A stretch of DNA of 64,000 bases from Mansonella perstans (Eukaryota; Nematoda; Chromadorea; Rhabditida; Onchocercidae). Positions 40,152-50,460 of the stretch are shown in pieces; the first letter of the stretch is position 1, and every line of letters begins with the position of its first letter. The position numbers and the translations under genes are program-made. The stretch is taken from the NCBI GenBank assembly GCA_037074765.1, contig JBAMDO010000219.1, positions 1 through 64,000 on the forward strand, written 5' to 3'. The notes below the pieces were generated by a model. It was given only the letters and a program-made list of their open reading frames with translations, was not told the origin of the DNA and ran no database searches.

Positions 40152-40563
40152 ATGCTCTTGCCTGGGTGTTTTTTTTGATTATTTAATTAGAAAACTATAT
40201 TAATCGTACTGAGGATGGTTTTTTTATAGTACCATGTAAATGGGTAGTATTTCGCTGTACCAAATGTTTGAATTTCTGCTTTATTATCTTCCTGTTTATT
40301 TGTTTTTGTTTATTTCACTTTATCCAAACTTATTTGATTTTGATTGAGAAAAACTCCAACATTGAAATTTCTTGTTAATTTTTCAATGATTCTTGATGTC
40401 TTATCTGGAATTCTCATAAAGTACTAATGTTATCGGGTTCTTATTGTTATACAAATACTTTCTATTACCGATCCAAGTATATTTATAACATTCCATTACA
40501 TCTAATATTTTTTACCTAATTTATTGGTTTTATTTAGGTTATTCAGATATTTTTATAATCATT

Positions 40564-40940
40564 TTAAATGCCATCCAAAGCGATAGGATCGTTAGAATGA
40601 ATTGACCAACTGGCTTGATAAAATATAAAATTTAAACTCTCAAAAGAAATATAAATACTTCTAGTGCCACCTACATCACTTACACCACGAAGTTTGCGTT
40701 CTTTTCGGATTTCTTTGGTCATCGTATTATTGATGAGATTTTTTATCTTTAGTCTTATTTCATACAAGATTATCATGGTTTTTTGCCAGTTTCTTACTGT
40801 ACAAATGACAAAGTATTCTTGCTTAATTATTTTTTCGACATTTGTTACTCTCTTTTTTGATTCAGCATAGGTTGATGGCACATTTGGTTTCGCACCTTTT
40901 AAAGCCTTTCTTGTTTTGTAAATATGGAACAAATAGCTGT
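40564..40940 (-). CDS. unrecognised open frame, possibly one or more exons
   Basis: A minus-strand frame of about 122 codons without an internal ATG near its start. It follows an acceptor-like TATACAG, so it may be an internal or last exon. Coding-like pieces include KTRKALKGAKPNVPSTYAES, MTKEIRKERKLRG and, at the end, QASWSIHSNDPIALDGI before a stop. GTAACA and GTAAGT donor-like sites and a TTTGTACAG acceptor lie inside it, but splicing at them does not preserve frame. I do not recognise the protein. It lies tail-to-tail with ALG9, about 410 bp beyond its stop. Confidence 0.35.
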
Positions 40941-41824
40941 ATAATTGTTATTTGCAATAAATATGCAACTTGATTTTTTCCGTTTTTTTTTTCTCTTTTC
41001 TTTGACTTTTTCTTTCATTGAATTATTTCTAAATCCTTTTTGAAGTGGTTTTGCCTGTCATGTTTGTCTTTTTGTTCATTGAAGGGAGAAAGAAAGGGAG
41101 TCACAGGAAAAGAGAAAGATGAAAGGAAAGGCTCTACGACTACAAATTCGTAAGACGTAAAAACTTTAACACTTTGGAACATTTGGAATAACTTTAAAGA
41201 AAAATACTTTAGCTTCCAGGACTATAATAGTGTTCTGCCTCATCAATTTATCCGCTAGCTTGAGCCTTTCCCGATTTTGTAGCTTTTTCAATCATTATGC
41301 TTTTCTAGTCTTGGGGCACCGTTCCAAAAAAAACAATGGAGCTCCATCGTGGCTCTGATTTCTTCATTGAAGCGAATTTGTGGCTTTTAATATTGATGGG
41401 AAACGGCATATTGATGGAAAATTAATCAAAGAGCATGCAGTAAATAAAACTAATAAAAGAACATTCAATAAAAAAGGGCATGCAATAATGATAATAAAAA
41501 ACAATAATGACAAAAAAAGGACATGTAGTAAGGAAGTAAAGTAAAATTAACAATAAAATAAGTAAAAGAGCGTGTGAAATCAAGATTGATACACCTACAA
41601 ACACAGACGAGAAGGTGGGTGAAAAAGTGTACAAAAGGAAAATTTAAAATATGAACAAATAAAAATAAGTAGAAAAAATATGCACAAGTAAAATGACAAA
41701 AAAGACGCGATGAAACTGTTAAATAAATATGAAATGAAATAAAGTGAACAGAACGGAACAAAAAAATAATACGTAGAAGGTGTTTAGAAATATCTTCTAC
41801 GAAGAAGTCTGAAAGTTAAAAGAA

Positions 41825-41980
41825 GCATGTCATCGACATGCCAAAATTATAAACACGTGAATGCTTAGTTGCATTCACTGTCAAATATTAATTAATAGTG
41901 CTAACAAAATCATACAAATAAATCAAAGCGTTATAACTTAAATTATCCAAGGGTATTTCTGGTTTTATTCATGACACCAA
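41825..41980. repeat. dispersed duplication, copy 1
   Basis: CATGTCATCGACATGCC...AAACACGTGAATGCTTAGTT...ATTTCTGGTTTTATTCATGACACC matches the segment at about 43097-43250 with substitutions and small indels. Confidence 0.75.
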
Positions 41981-43096
41981 AATATCAATAAAAAATTATA
42001 CTTTTTACATCAATAGTTATATCTTTTTATATCAATAAAAAGTTATACTTTTTGCCGTGTAAATATGTGATTCAGTACTGTATTTCAAATAAATCATTTC
42101 ACATTTTCTGGACAAACATACTTTCCATTTTTAAATAAATGTATTTGTTTATGTTATATGGATAACTTTCATATATATATATATATTTCTATATAAACAG
42201 ATTTTTACATTGATTTTCAACATGGAAGATCAAAGAAAACTTAGAAATTTCTCATTATTTCTGACAGCTCATCTTTCTTTGCCGATCAAAAATATGGAAA
42301 TTAATGTAGAAAGCTTAAGGATAATTCAGATTTCGGTTTTGAGAATCATATGAACTTATTCAAGCTTATTGTTAGCTCATGAACTTTGTTGAATAAGTCA
42401 AGATGGAGTAGAAATGAAATCCATCAAATTTCAGATTTCTTTTTTGCCCAGAAACTTCGATTTACCCCAATTAGTAACTTAATTTTTGTTGCTTAACCAC
42501 TGCACAATTAATGTAATAATAATAACTATAAATGACATTGTTATTAGCAATGCAGTAATAAAAAGAATTATTAATACTAATTTAAAAAAAAATGTTACTA
42601 TTATATTTACGTAGCAAAATAGTAAACAGTAATAAATAAATAACATTGATGTTGGTGCTGGCAATGTAATAATATTGGTAATTGAAAATAATAAAAAACT
42701 ACAACGTTGATCGATCATTTCAATTAACTTATGCGTTGCTAATAACTTCTTAAAAGTCGTATTGATTCATAGTTTTAGGAATTTTAAAGGTAAATGGATA
42801 AGAAAAATTTCATTCATTGGCTCATTGATTCTCATCGGAATCATCACGGGATAATTCATTTCACTTTTAATCAATTAAACGTATAGCGATCTTTTATATG
42901 AAGATCATGACAGTAATACTTTATGGCAGTAATAAAAAATAAAACTTTTCTATGATCAGCAATATCTTTCCATTTTCACTTACGTAGATCACTTATTCTT
43001 CACAAAATAAATCTACCATATGAACAGTATGGTAAATGCAAAATAAAACCTCAAATCGTGTCATGTTATTAATAGAGATTTCATTACTACGAGAAA

Positions 43097-43255
43097 CATG
43101 CCATCGACACTATTATAAACACATGAATTAATGCTTAGTTGCATTCATTGCCAAATATTGATAAATACGTCTGGTAGGATCATACAAACAAACTGAAGCT
43201 ATTATAACTTACATTGTCCAAGAATATTTCTGGTTTTGTTCATTACACCACAGTA
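43097..43255. repeat. dispersed duplication, copy 2
   Basis: Second copy of 41825-41980, same orientation, 1.27 kb downstream (CATGCCATCGAC...AATGCTTAGTTGCATTCATT...ATTTCTGGTTTTGTTCATTACACC). I see no coding frame shared by both copies. Confidence 0.75.
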
Positions 43256-43649
43256 CCATATTAATAAAAAGATTTTCCTTGGCTCGTGGTAATACCACGT
43301 CATCATTATAGATATGATCTGCAGTGAAATCGATCCGAAGATTGATTGTGCTGTGTTCGGTACCCATATGTTATTTAATCTGAAAATAAAAGAAATTTGT
43401 TTCAAGATCTACAGACATAATTAAAAGTTGCCTTTATGCATTCAAGTCAAAAGGCGATCATTTTTCTTGTCAAATATGGATAAAAAACAGTGCCTTAAAT
43501 AATTCTCATCGTATGGGAAACCCAAAAACTATGCTGAAAATTACACGATAGCTTTCATCCACAATCTGATAGATTCTGCAGATTGAACAGTGATGTGAGA
43601 TTCTGAACGAAGAACGAAAAGATTTTTTTCATTCTCCATCCTGTCAGCT

Positions 43650-43688
43650 TAATAGTTTATCTCGACTTAATAGTTTATCTCGATCATA
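43650..43688. repeat. short tandem duplication
   Basis: CTTAATAGTTTATCTCGA is present twice in a row. Confidence 0.85.
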
Positions 43689-44059
43689 TTTAGAACTAAT
43701 TTAATGCCTTCAATGCATGTAATCTGTTCATCCGACTTTTGGCATGTTGCACGGATGCTACAGAACAATAAATGACATTTTGATTTTATCTGAATCCATA
43801 TACAAATCATTTTAAATGTTGTCAAACTATCAAGCATCAGAAAAACAAATTATAAAATCCTACCACAGCATACCTAAGGTTTAATAACTGTGAATGTTGC
43901 ACAGCCATAAGACATGAGAAAACAACTATTGCAAAGACAATTTTTGTTGAATAGATATAAATAAAACAACCAATGAATGTATTTGAGCGAATAATGGTTA
44001 TCGACGTCATATGTCTTTTTGAACTCAGTTGTATAAGTAGTAAATATTTATTTAGATGA

Positions 44060-44291
44060 TGAAGAACTATAAAAGGAATAAAAAGTGATCACAGTGGTAT
44101 TCAAATAACTAAACTGAATGAGAATATCGAAGGAGAAAAGCAATCCCAACGAAAAGAATGTGGAGATGCCGATTAAGACAATGCTAATGAAGATGAAACA
44201 AATGAAGAAATTACGACTGATAAATATGAGATTGAACTTTTTCGTAGTCTAGCTAATGTTCTAAGCATTTTATTTGCGTCACTTCTGTAAA
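44060..44291 (+). pseudogene. acidic coding remnant upstream of the zinc-finger gene
   Basis: The frame reads KSDHSGIQITKLNENIEGEK then QSQRKECGDAD, an in-frame TAA (about 44175), and then DNANEDETNEEITTDKYEIE, ELFRSLANVLSILFASLL and a stop. Composition on both sides of the TAA is the same (Asp/Glu/Asn/Lys-rich), so the stop looks secondary. No ATG or splice context is clear. It may be a broken relative of the acidic part of the downstream secreted protein, or a 3' exon of an undetected gene. Confidence 0.35.
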
Positions 44292-44738
44292 TTTCAGTGG
44301 TTTACAGCCTAATTATTTCAGTGCTGTTGTTGAATAAATAAAGGTACCGTATTTTTTGTAAATTTTTGGAATGAAATTGCATTTAAATGGTTAACTCCCT
44401 AGAATTTCTTTCAAAATATCCGTTTTCTAGAACATAACTAATCACTTCTGCGCTATCTTTTCAAATATCTTCAATTTCATTAAGATCACTTCCACAATAC
44501 TCGTTTCATAGATCTATCCTTCTGGTTCGTTGGTATGTAATTTCCCTTGCAGTCTAAAATCTAAAACTGTATATTTATGAACAGGAAAATGAAAAGAATT
44601 GTGGGAATTATTCCAATTTGACAACCAGATCAAAGACTACTTAAATCTTTGGTCGTTTAATTCCAACCAACCGAAATAAAAAGCTTTCATTTGAGAATTC
44701 CTGACATTGTAAAAATCACGTTGCCTTTCCTTACATCG

Positions 44739-46568
44739 ATGGCATATATCATTTGGTTCAGCATTTTCCTTTGCATCGCTTCAGCTCGGAAGAAATCCTC
44801 CTCGACACCTAATCCCAACAATGATGGCATTAATTCTAATTCACAAAATGCCGTGCCTATTTATCTTCGCCAACTTGCTGCCTCAGACACCTCATACCAA
44901 GATGCAATGGTAATTCAACCGAATCACATAAGCGATAATCTCTTCTCAGATGACTATAATGTCCTCGATCACATGCATTTGGAGTCAATTCTTGGCTCAG
45001 ATACAGGTGCATATAACAATGAATGGAGAAATATTGATGAAGAACCGCTAGAAACGAGTGATGACATTGATTTCATCCGGAAAATTGTCGAGGATAACAA
45101 TTCACCACTAAGTGATCCTGAAACAGCTGCTTTCTCCAGAGAAACTGTCGACAATTTCGATTTATCACTATTTGATCCAGACAGAAATGCACATGACAGT
45201 GGATGGAGAAATACTGTTGGCGAATTACCGGGAACAAGTGGTAAAGAACTGCGTAATTACTTTTCGTTCAATACTTTAAAATTGTTTAATTTGATTTACT
45301 TGTTTAAAATTAAGAGTGCAGGCCATAAAAAGTCGTAAGCAAAAACTGATCTATTTGACACTTATTTGTTGTGAAAGACTATTCCATCAAAAACAACACT
45401 AAGGCCAACTTTTAATTTCCAATACTCGGTAGGAAAAGTAAACAACGTCGAGTAATTCAAGTCAAAATGTGATTTGGCAGGTTTAGTATACGACACTGAG
45501 ATTCTTATGATCAACTTTTAGATTGCTAAAATAAATTGGCAAACGAATAATAGAATGTTAATTGAAAAAATATGCAATAATTGTGTTTCTTCAGATGAGA
45601 AAAGGTACAATGCGAGTATGAAGAAGAGAAAGGAATACATAAAACTTAAAAAAAGAAAGAGGACAAGAAGCCATTTCGTTTTGAATGCAAACATTGTGGC
45701 GATTTCTTTACACGTAAGCAATCACAGGAAAGACATGAACAAAAGTGTCGCGGAGTAAATAGTAAGTTTTGTAGTTTTATATTTGTCCCCGAAATATAAT
45801 GCATGTGAAATATTTTGCAAAGCATCGCTGATGTGGAATAGCAATAAAAAATTCTCCTCCATGAAGAGTCAGCTATTGGTCCCGTAATAACCAATGAATT
45901 TAGAAAGAATTTTTTCAAAAAAAATTTAAATTTGATCCTTTTACTCGAAAATGTGAGTTCGAGGAAATGAGCAACGAAAATTGAAAGTGATCCGATCGCA
46001 AGATAAATTGTAATGACAAAAGTCATATCAGAGTTCTTCAGATAAGCATGACGATTTTTATCCAGGATGTACTGCGACTATGATGGATAGAATGGAATAT
46101 ATAAAACATAAGAGTGGGCACGAGAAACCATTTTGTTATGAATGCAAAGAACCCGACTGTTGGCGAATATTCAACAGTTTAAAAGGACTTTATCAACACG
46201 TGAAAAACACCAATTTAAATTTCAATGCAAAAACTGTTTCAAAAACATATAACAATGAATGGAGAAATATTGATGAAGAATATAACAATGAATGGAGAAA
46301 TATTGATGAAGAACCGCTAGAAACGAGTGATGACAGTGATTTCATCCGGAAAATTGTCGAGGATATCAATTCACCACTAAGCGATCCTGAAACAGCTGCT
46401 TTCTCCAGAGAAACTGTCGACAATTTCGGTTTATCACTATTTGATCCAAACACAAATGCGCATGACAGTGGATGGAGAAATACTCAATGCAAAAACTGTT
46501 TCAAAGTCTTCAGACGCAAAGATAGCTTGAGAAAACACCAGAATAAGTATCACTGGACACCCTGTTAG
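44739..46568 (+). CDS. secreted C2H2/C2HC zinc-finger protein
   Basis: Three exons join in phase: 44739-45240, 45660-45761, 46042-46568; about 376 residues. The start gives a good signal peptide (MAYIIWFSIFLCIASA) followed by a polar, acidic region of about 150 residues. Exon 2 carries a C-x2-C-x12-H-x3-C finger (C177, C180, H193, C197). Exon 3 carries a TFIIIA-like finger lacking its first Cys (FYPGC...HKSGH), a second C-x4-C-x12-H finger (CKEPDC...YQH) whose last His is lost to a frame change, then a copy of part of exon 1, then an intact C-x2-C-x12-H-x4-H finger (CKNCFKVF...KHQNKYH). A secretory signal on a zinc-finger protein is odd; fingers may work outside the nucleus, or the first exon may be wrongly joined. 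The exon 2 acceptor (AAAGAAAG) is weak; donors GTAAAG and GTAAGT are good. I know no exact family. Confidence 0.6.
45010..45215. repeat. source copy of the intragenic duplication (exon 1)
   Basis: The 206 bp encoding YNNEWRNIDEEPLETSDD... through DSGWRNT are nearly identical to 46246-46484, apart from a 33-bp internal duplication and about nine substitutions. The few differences imply a recent event or ongoing conversion. Confidence 0.9.
46246..46484. repeat. inserted copy inside a zinc finger
   Basis: Copy of exon 1 sequence with the first 33 bp (YNNEWRNIDEE) tandemly doubled (about 46247-46279 and 46280-46312). Identical 21-bp direct repeats (46223-46243 and 46485-46505), encoding the first half of a finger (QCKNCFK in one frame), flank it. 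This looks like an insertion into the finger with target duplication. Confidence 0.9.
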
Positions 46569-46842
46569 TTTTGCAAATTTACATTTGTCTGTCTAAAATA
46601 GAATGAACATTTTTTAACCTTCATAAGAGAGTTACTTGTCACTTGTTTTGTAGATAATGCCAATGATAATGGTTGTTGATACCCTAATGATCTATGAATT
46701 CAAATGGTCTCTTTTTTCTTAAAAAGGTTATTTAAAAACTTCGTTGCTCATACTGGGTTATGGGATATTGAAAAAGCAGACAATAAAATATAGAAAATTG
46801 TTCATCACAATGTGTACTGTAAATATATTAGCAGTTTTTCAG

Positions 46843-47099
46843 ATAATCAGTATGACTGTCCTTATCCCGGATATATCGTCGATGATGGATCAAACGGAAT
46901 ATAGAAAACATAGGACAGGACACGAGAAAGCATTTCGTTATCAGTGCAAACGACCCGGTTATGGGAAAGAATTCGCTGGGAAATCAACATTTTCCAGATA
47001 CATGGAAGAAAAACTTCAACCTGAAATTCAGTGCGAAATTTGTCGCCAAGTCTTCACCCTTAGAGATGAATTGGAAAGCCATGAGCGTTAATGTCGCGG
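46843..47099 (+). pseudogene. decayed second zinc-finger module
   Basis: After TTTTTCAG the sequence parallels exon 3 of the upstream gene (ATAATCAGTATGACTG versus ATAAGCATGACGATT; then HRTGHEKAFRYQC versus HKSGHEKPFCYEC). The first finger starts in one frame (YDCPYPGY) and continues in another. The second has lost its second Cys (CKRPGYGKEF) and its His (SRY). The third is C-x2-C-x12-H (CEICRQVF...ESH) but stops at TAA two residues after His, where the paralogue has AAG before the last Cys. The missing ligands, frameshift and stop mark it as a decaying duplicate. Confidence 0.65.
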
Positions 47100-47315
47100 A
47101 TTACACAGTTAGTTCCTCAATTCTGCATTTGCTTATCTGAATTAGAATGAAAATATTTTTCAAAATATCGAAGACTTGATAGGCCAAAGTCTTCTTTGAC
47201 GTTTATCATTTTTTCTTTTTTTTTCTTTTTTAAAATTTTCTTTTTTTCCTTTAGTGCTTGTGGTAGTATCAACTTAAAAAATGTTTGTCCCAGACCTGGC
47301 ATAATTAAATCCACA

Positions 47316-47530
47316 ACTTTGGATTTTCTTCGACAAAGGAAGAGGCTTCGCTTCCGGAGCAAGTGTAATAGCTGATCAAAATTACTGAGGCAATGCAGAC
47401 TTTTCAGACTGTTCCTAACGACTTAAACCACGTATTATTTGGCACTGAAAGAACGAATACCAAAACTAACAGTTATTATAGCAGAAAATTTACAGTTATC
47501 TATTGTGGGGGATCCTTCTATCAGAGGTAA
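47316..47530. repeat. tandem duplication unit 1
   Basis: GATTTTCTTCGAC..GCTTCCGGAGCA..TAGCTGA..GCAGACTTTTCAGA..CACGTATTATTTGGCA..ACAGTTATCTATTG..GATCC matches the segment at about 47843-48052 in order and spacing. The copies are diverged and not obviously coding. It probably records an older duplication of the zinc-finger locus. Confidence 0.65.
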
Positions 47531-47842
47531 CGTTGTGCTTAAAATACGTGTTACATAGTTTCTTAAAATTTAAATCAGTTGAAATTAGTGTGGTAAATTT
47601 AATTTGTGGCACTTATGTTTTATGACCAACTTTGAAATTAAGTTGATTGGCGTGATAGAACTCCTATTTCAAGTATAAATACCATAGCAAGAATTTTTCA
47701 GATGAACGGGGCATAAGTATACTTTTTACTGGGTGTTCTTAGAGCACATAGAGTAAATCCAAGATATAAAACACTTTTACACTACTCGCTTTGGTGAAAT
47801 GTGGTAACATTAAAAAATTTTCATTTAGATCAAACGGAAAGT

Positions 47843-48060
47843 GATTTCGGACATTCTTCGGCAAACACATGAGGTAACGAAACTTCCGGAATAGGGGCAC
47901 TAGCTGACTGATGTATTAGTGCAGACTTTTCAAAATATTTTGATGTTTCGGATGATCACTAGCACGTATTATCTGGCATTAAAAAAAATGAAAACTAGTA
48001 GTGATCATGTTACAGCTACAAATTCACAGTTATCTGTTCGAGAGTGATCCGATACAGCCA
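47843..48060. repeat. tandem duplication unit 2
   Basis: Second unit, about 530 bp downstream of the first: GATTTCGGACATTCTTCGGC..ACTTCCGGAATAG..TAGCTGA..GCAGACTTTTCAAA..CACGTATTATCTGGCA..ACAGTTATCTGTTC..GATCC. Confidence 0.65.
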
Positions 48061-49400
48061 ATGTAATTGACTTTAGATGGACCATAACAGGATGCTGTGA
48101 TGCAGTATAATATTTTTTTTTTTTGCGCTTTTTCAAATCCGCTTTTCTATCATTTTAGAATGTTGATATGTTTTTGGGTTTTGAAAATTTTGAAGATAAT
48201 GAACGAAAAAATAAAAAAATTATTCGTTAAAATGTCATTCTCATTGAAATGGATTAGTGAGATAACTGATTTCCCTTTTAATCACAAATCACAAATGACT
48301 TTGAATTGCTTAAACTGTAAATGGAGAAATTTTGATCACATCGATGAAATAAACAATTCAAATCATTCGCATTCTTCATTTGATAAGTTTACATTACTTT
48401 AATTAAATGTACTAAATTTGCGTTCTTCTTAACCGTAAAACAAGACGAAACACAAACAGTCTAGTAATGTGTTCGAAAAGAGAATCTCCTAAAATTGTCT
48501 GGCTTTCTCAACTGCATGGGGATTCAGTGGTGGTGCAAATTTTTATTTAATACGAATTAGAAGGCAATAGAGTCAAAACATCTGGCAGAATGAAAATTCA
48601 CAAATTTATTTACATTTATTGCACGACCTTATCATGAAACGTTTTTGAAAGTTTTTATTTTTTTGATTCTTTTAATATTCAGCGATATTCACAAGGCTGG
48701 AATTTATCAAGAAATTTTTGGGGATTTGCTGAAGAAAGAAACAAAAAATCATGCTTGAAGTGTCTAAATGTAAAGTTTTCTTCTATGTTTTATATTGGTG
48801 GCTTCGTCATTTTATTCCATTCCAATAATGTTTAAAAAAAATACTGGAGAAAAAGTAAGCCTTATAGTATTGCGTGAATATCGCTGGAAAATACTGTACA
48901 TGAAAATGCCGGAAATTAAAAGTATTTCAATATTGCAGCTATTTTTTAAAAATTTAAAAGCAAACATTTGGAAATCATTGTTGAAGTGATTAAATTTTGA
49001 AAATGTTATTTTTTCCAGGCTTTTTATTTCGTGTATCATTTTATTTTAATGCCTTTCACTTGGAATATTAATAAAATGCAAAAATTGCAATCCTATCGTT
49101 CCTAGTTAGTAACTTTGCATCTTCTCTAGGTAAATAATGCTTAAAATTAACTTTTATTGCTGTAAATTTTCTCAGTTTTTCATTTTTAATTGAATAATTC
49201 AAAAATTATGTGTTTGGGGCATGTTTATATTTTAGCAAACCATAACCAATGCTGAATGTTCCTCTAGTCGTAAGATATACTAAGATGACATATGACTCAA
49301 AGAAACATCCAGAATGGTATTTGGTTTTGAAAGATCAAATGGCAAAATAGAAAACTGACCAATACGGAATGCTTTTTAAATGAGAAGAAATAAAAAATTC
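48061..49400 (+). other. possible further eroded zinc-finger locus material
   Basis: The frame at 48097-48402 contains CKWRNFDHIDEINNSNHSHS, which faintly recalls NNEWRNIDEE of the secreted zinc-finger protein. At 48830-48850 the frame reads KKNTGEK, like a finger linker. No intact finger or splice structure remains. This is suggestive only. Confidence 0.2.
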
Positions 49401-49462
49401 GATATTTGCGGAAAGTTTTTTAATCGTCGAAAAAATTTGCTCCATATATTAAATTATTTGTA
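49395..49462 (+). pseudogene. relic C2H2 zinc finger
   Basis: One frame reads KKFDICGKFFNRRKNLLHI. The spacing matches a finger (x2-C-x12-H) in which the first Cys is replaced by Phe and the second His is missing. It is isolated, with stops nearby, so it looks like a dead finger from the same duplicated family. Confidence 0.45.
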
Positions 49463-49689
49463 AATGCTTTGATGGGAAGGAAAAAGTAAGGGGCATTTTT
49501 TTTTTGCTTTTGGTATTTTGTGCAAATCATCTGATTCTGGAAAAAAAAAAACCTTTAATAATTTAGTTGAATCGTTGTTGATGGATTGGAAAAATTTTTT
49601 TTAAATTTATTGATACAAATTTTGCATTTGTCACTTTTCATTTCTGGGAAAATTTTACGACAAATGAAGAGGAATGTTTCGTCCGGTGA

Positions 49690-49977
49690 GTATCTTTTGC
49701 AAATTGCTCGCCGATGGCAAAACATTCCGAATCGTTTGACGATTCGGATCTGTTTATTGGGATGAAAAGAATGAAATTATTACTTGAGAGAAAAAAAATC
49801 CTGAATAACGTAAATTATGACAACTTACCAAACATTAATAATAATGATACTCAGACGAAATACATATTGCTTCTTTCATATGCCAAATATGGAATGTTTT
49901 ACGCCTGTCTGATTAGTTCTTGATTCAGAACTGTTTGCTGATAGACAAACATTCTCATATCGCTTGACGATAAATAA
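49690..49977 (+). other. short duplicated segment with a small open frame
   Basis: CGCCGATGGCAAAACATTCC-GAATCGTTTGACGAT at 49707-49742 is echoed by TGCTGATAGACAAACATTCT-CATATCGCTTGACGAT at 49936-49971. Between them an ATG frame (49714-49923) begins MAKHSESFDDSDLFIGMKRM. The start is coding-like, the rest A/T-driven. Whether it is expressed is unknown. Confidence 0.25.
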
Positions 49978-50144
49978 CAGATATTCAAGGAAGGGATTAC
50001 ATTTAAATATGAAATATTTCAAATTTCACCAAATTAATTATTATTTGCGTTAAAACTGGATCGTGTAAAAATACATAAGGATCGCTTCTTTTATGAACCA
50101 ACTACTAGCAATATTACTATTTATTACCTTTTAATGCAATTGAA

Positions 50145-50460
50145 CATTGATCGGTGATCGCTGCAGGAGATAGGGCCTCAACAACAGTTGTGTTGTAAAT
50201 AATCCAAATATTGTTCGTCATCTCACTTTTCCTTTTCCATCGTTTCCTCCACTGTTTCCTTTATCTTTTTCCTCTGAACTACCCCTTAATTTATTCCCGA
50301 AACCCATCCAACACCGAAACGGACATTCTTCGATGATGAGAATTACAACAGCGCCTCCCCTTACCATTGACCTTTAGCTTATCGGTTAGTTAAGTGCATC
50401 TCATCTTCTTCATTCGTCTCCTTCGATACGTAAGGCCTATCCGTGAAATAAAATACTCAT
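50145..50460. other. less AT-rich island, no assigned function
   Basis: This interval is clearly richer in G/C than its flanks and polypyrimidine on the plus strand. On the minus strand an ATG frame of 49 codons (50367-50218) reads MVRGGAVVILIIEECPFRCW... with a Gly/Lys-rich end and a possible GTGAGA donor. It could be a first exon, a promoter or a non-coding RNA. I cannot decide. Confidence 0.25.

Noticed and set aside
41422..41761. Overlapping minus-strand hydrophobic frames
   Set aside because: They mirror a poly-A-rich plus strand (AATAAAAG patterns); Phe/Leu/Ser composition is compositional.
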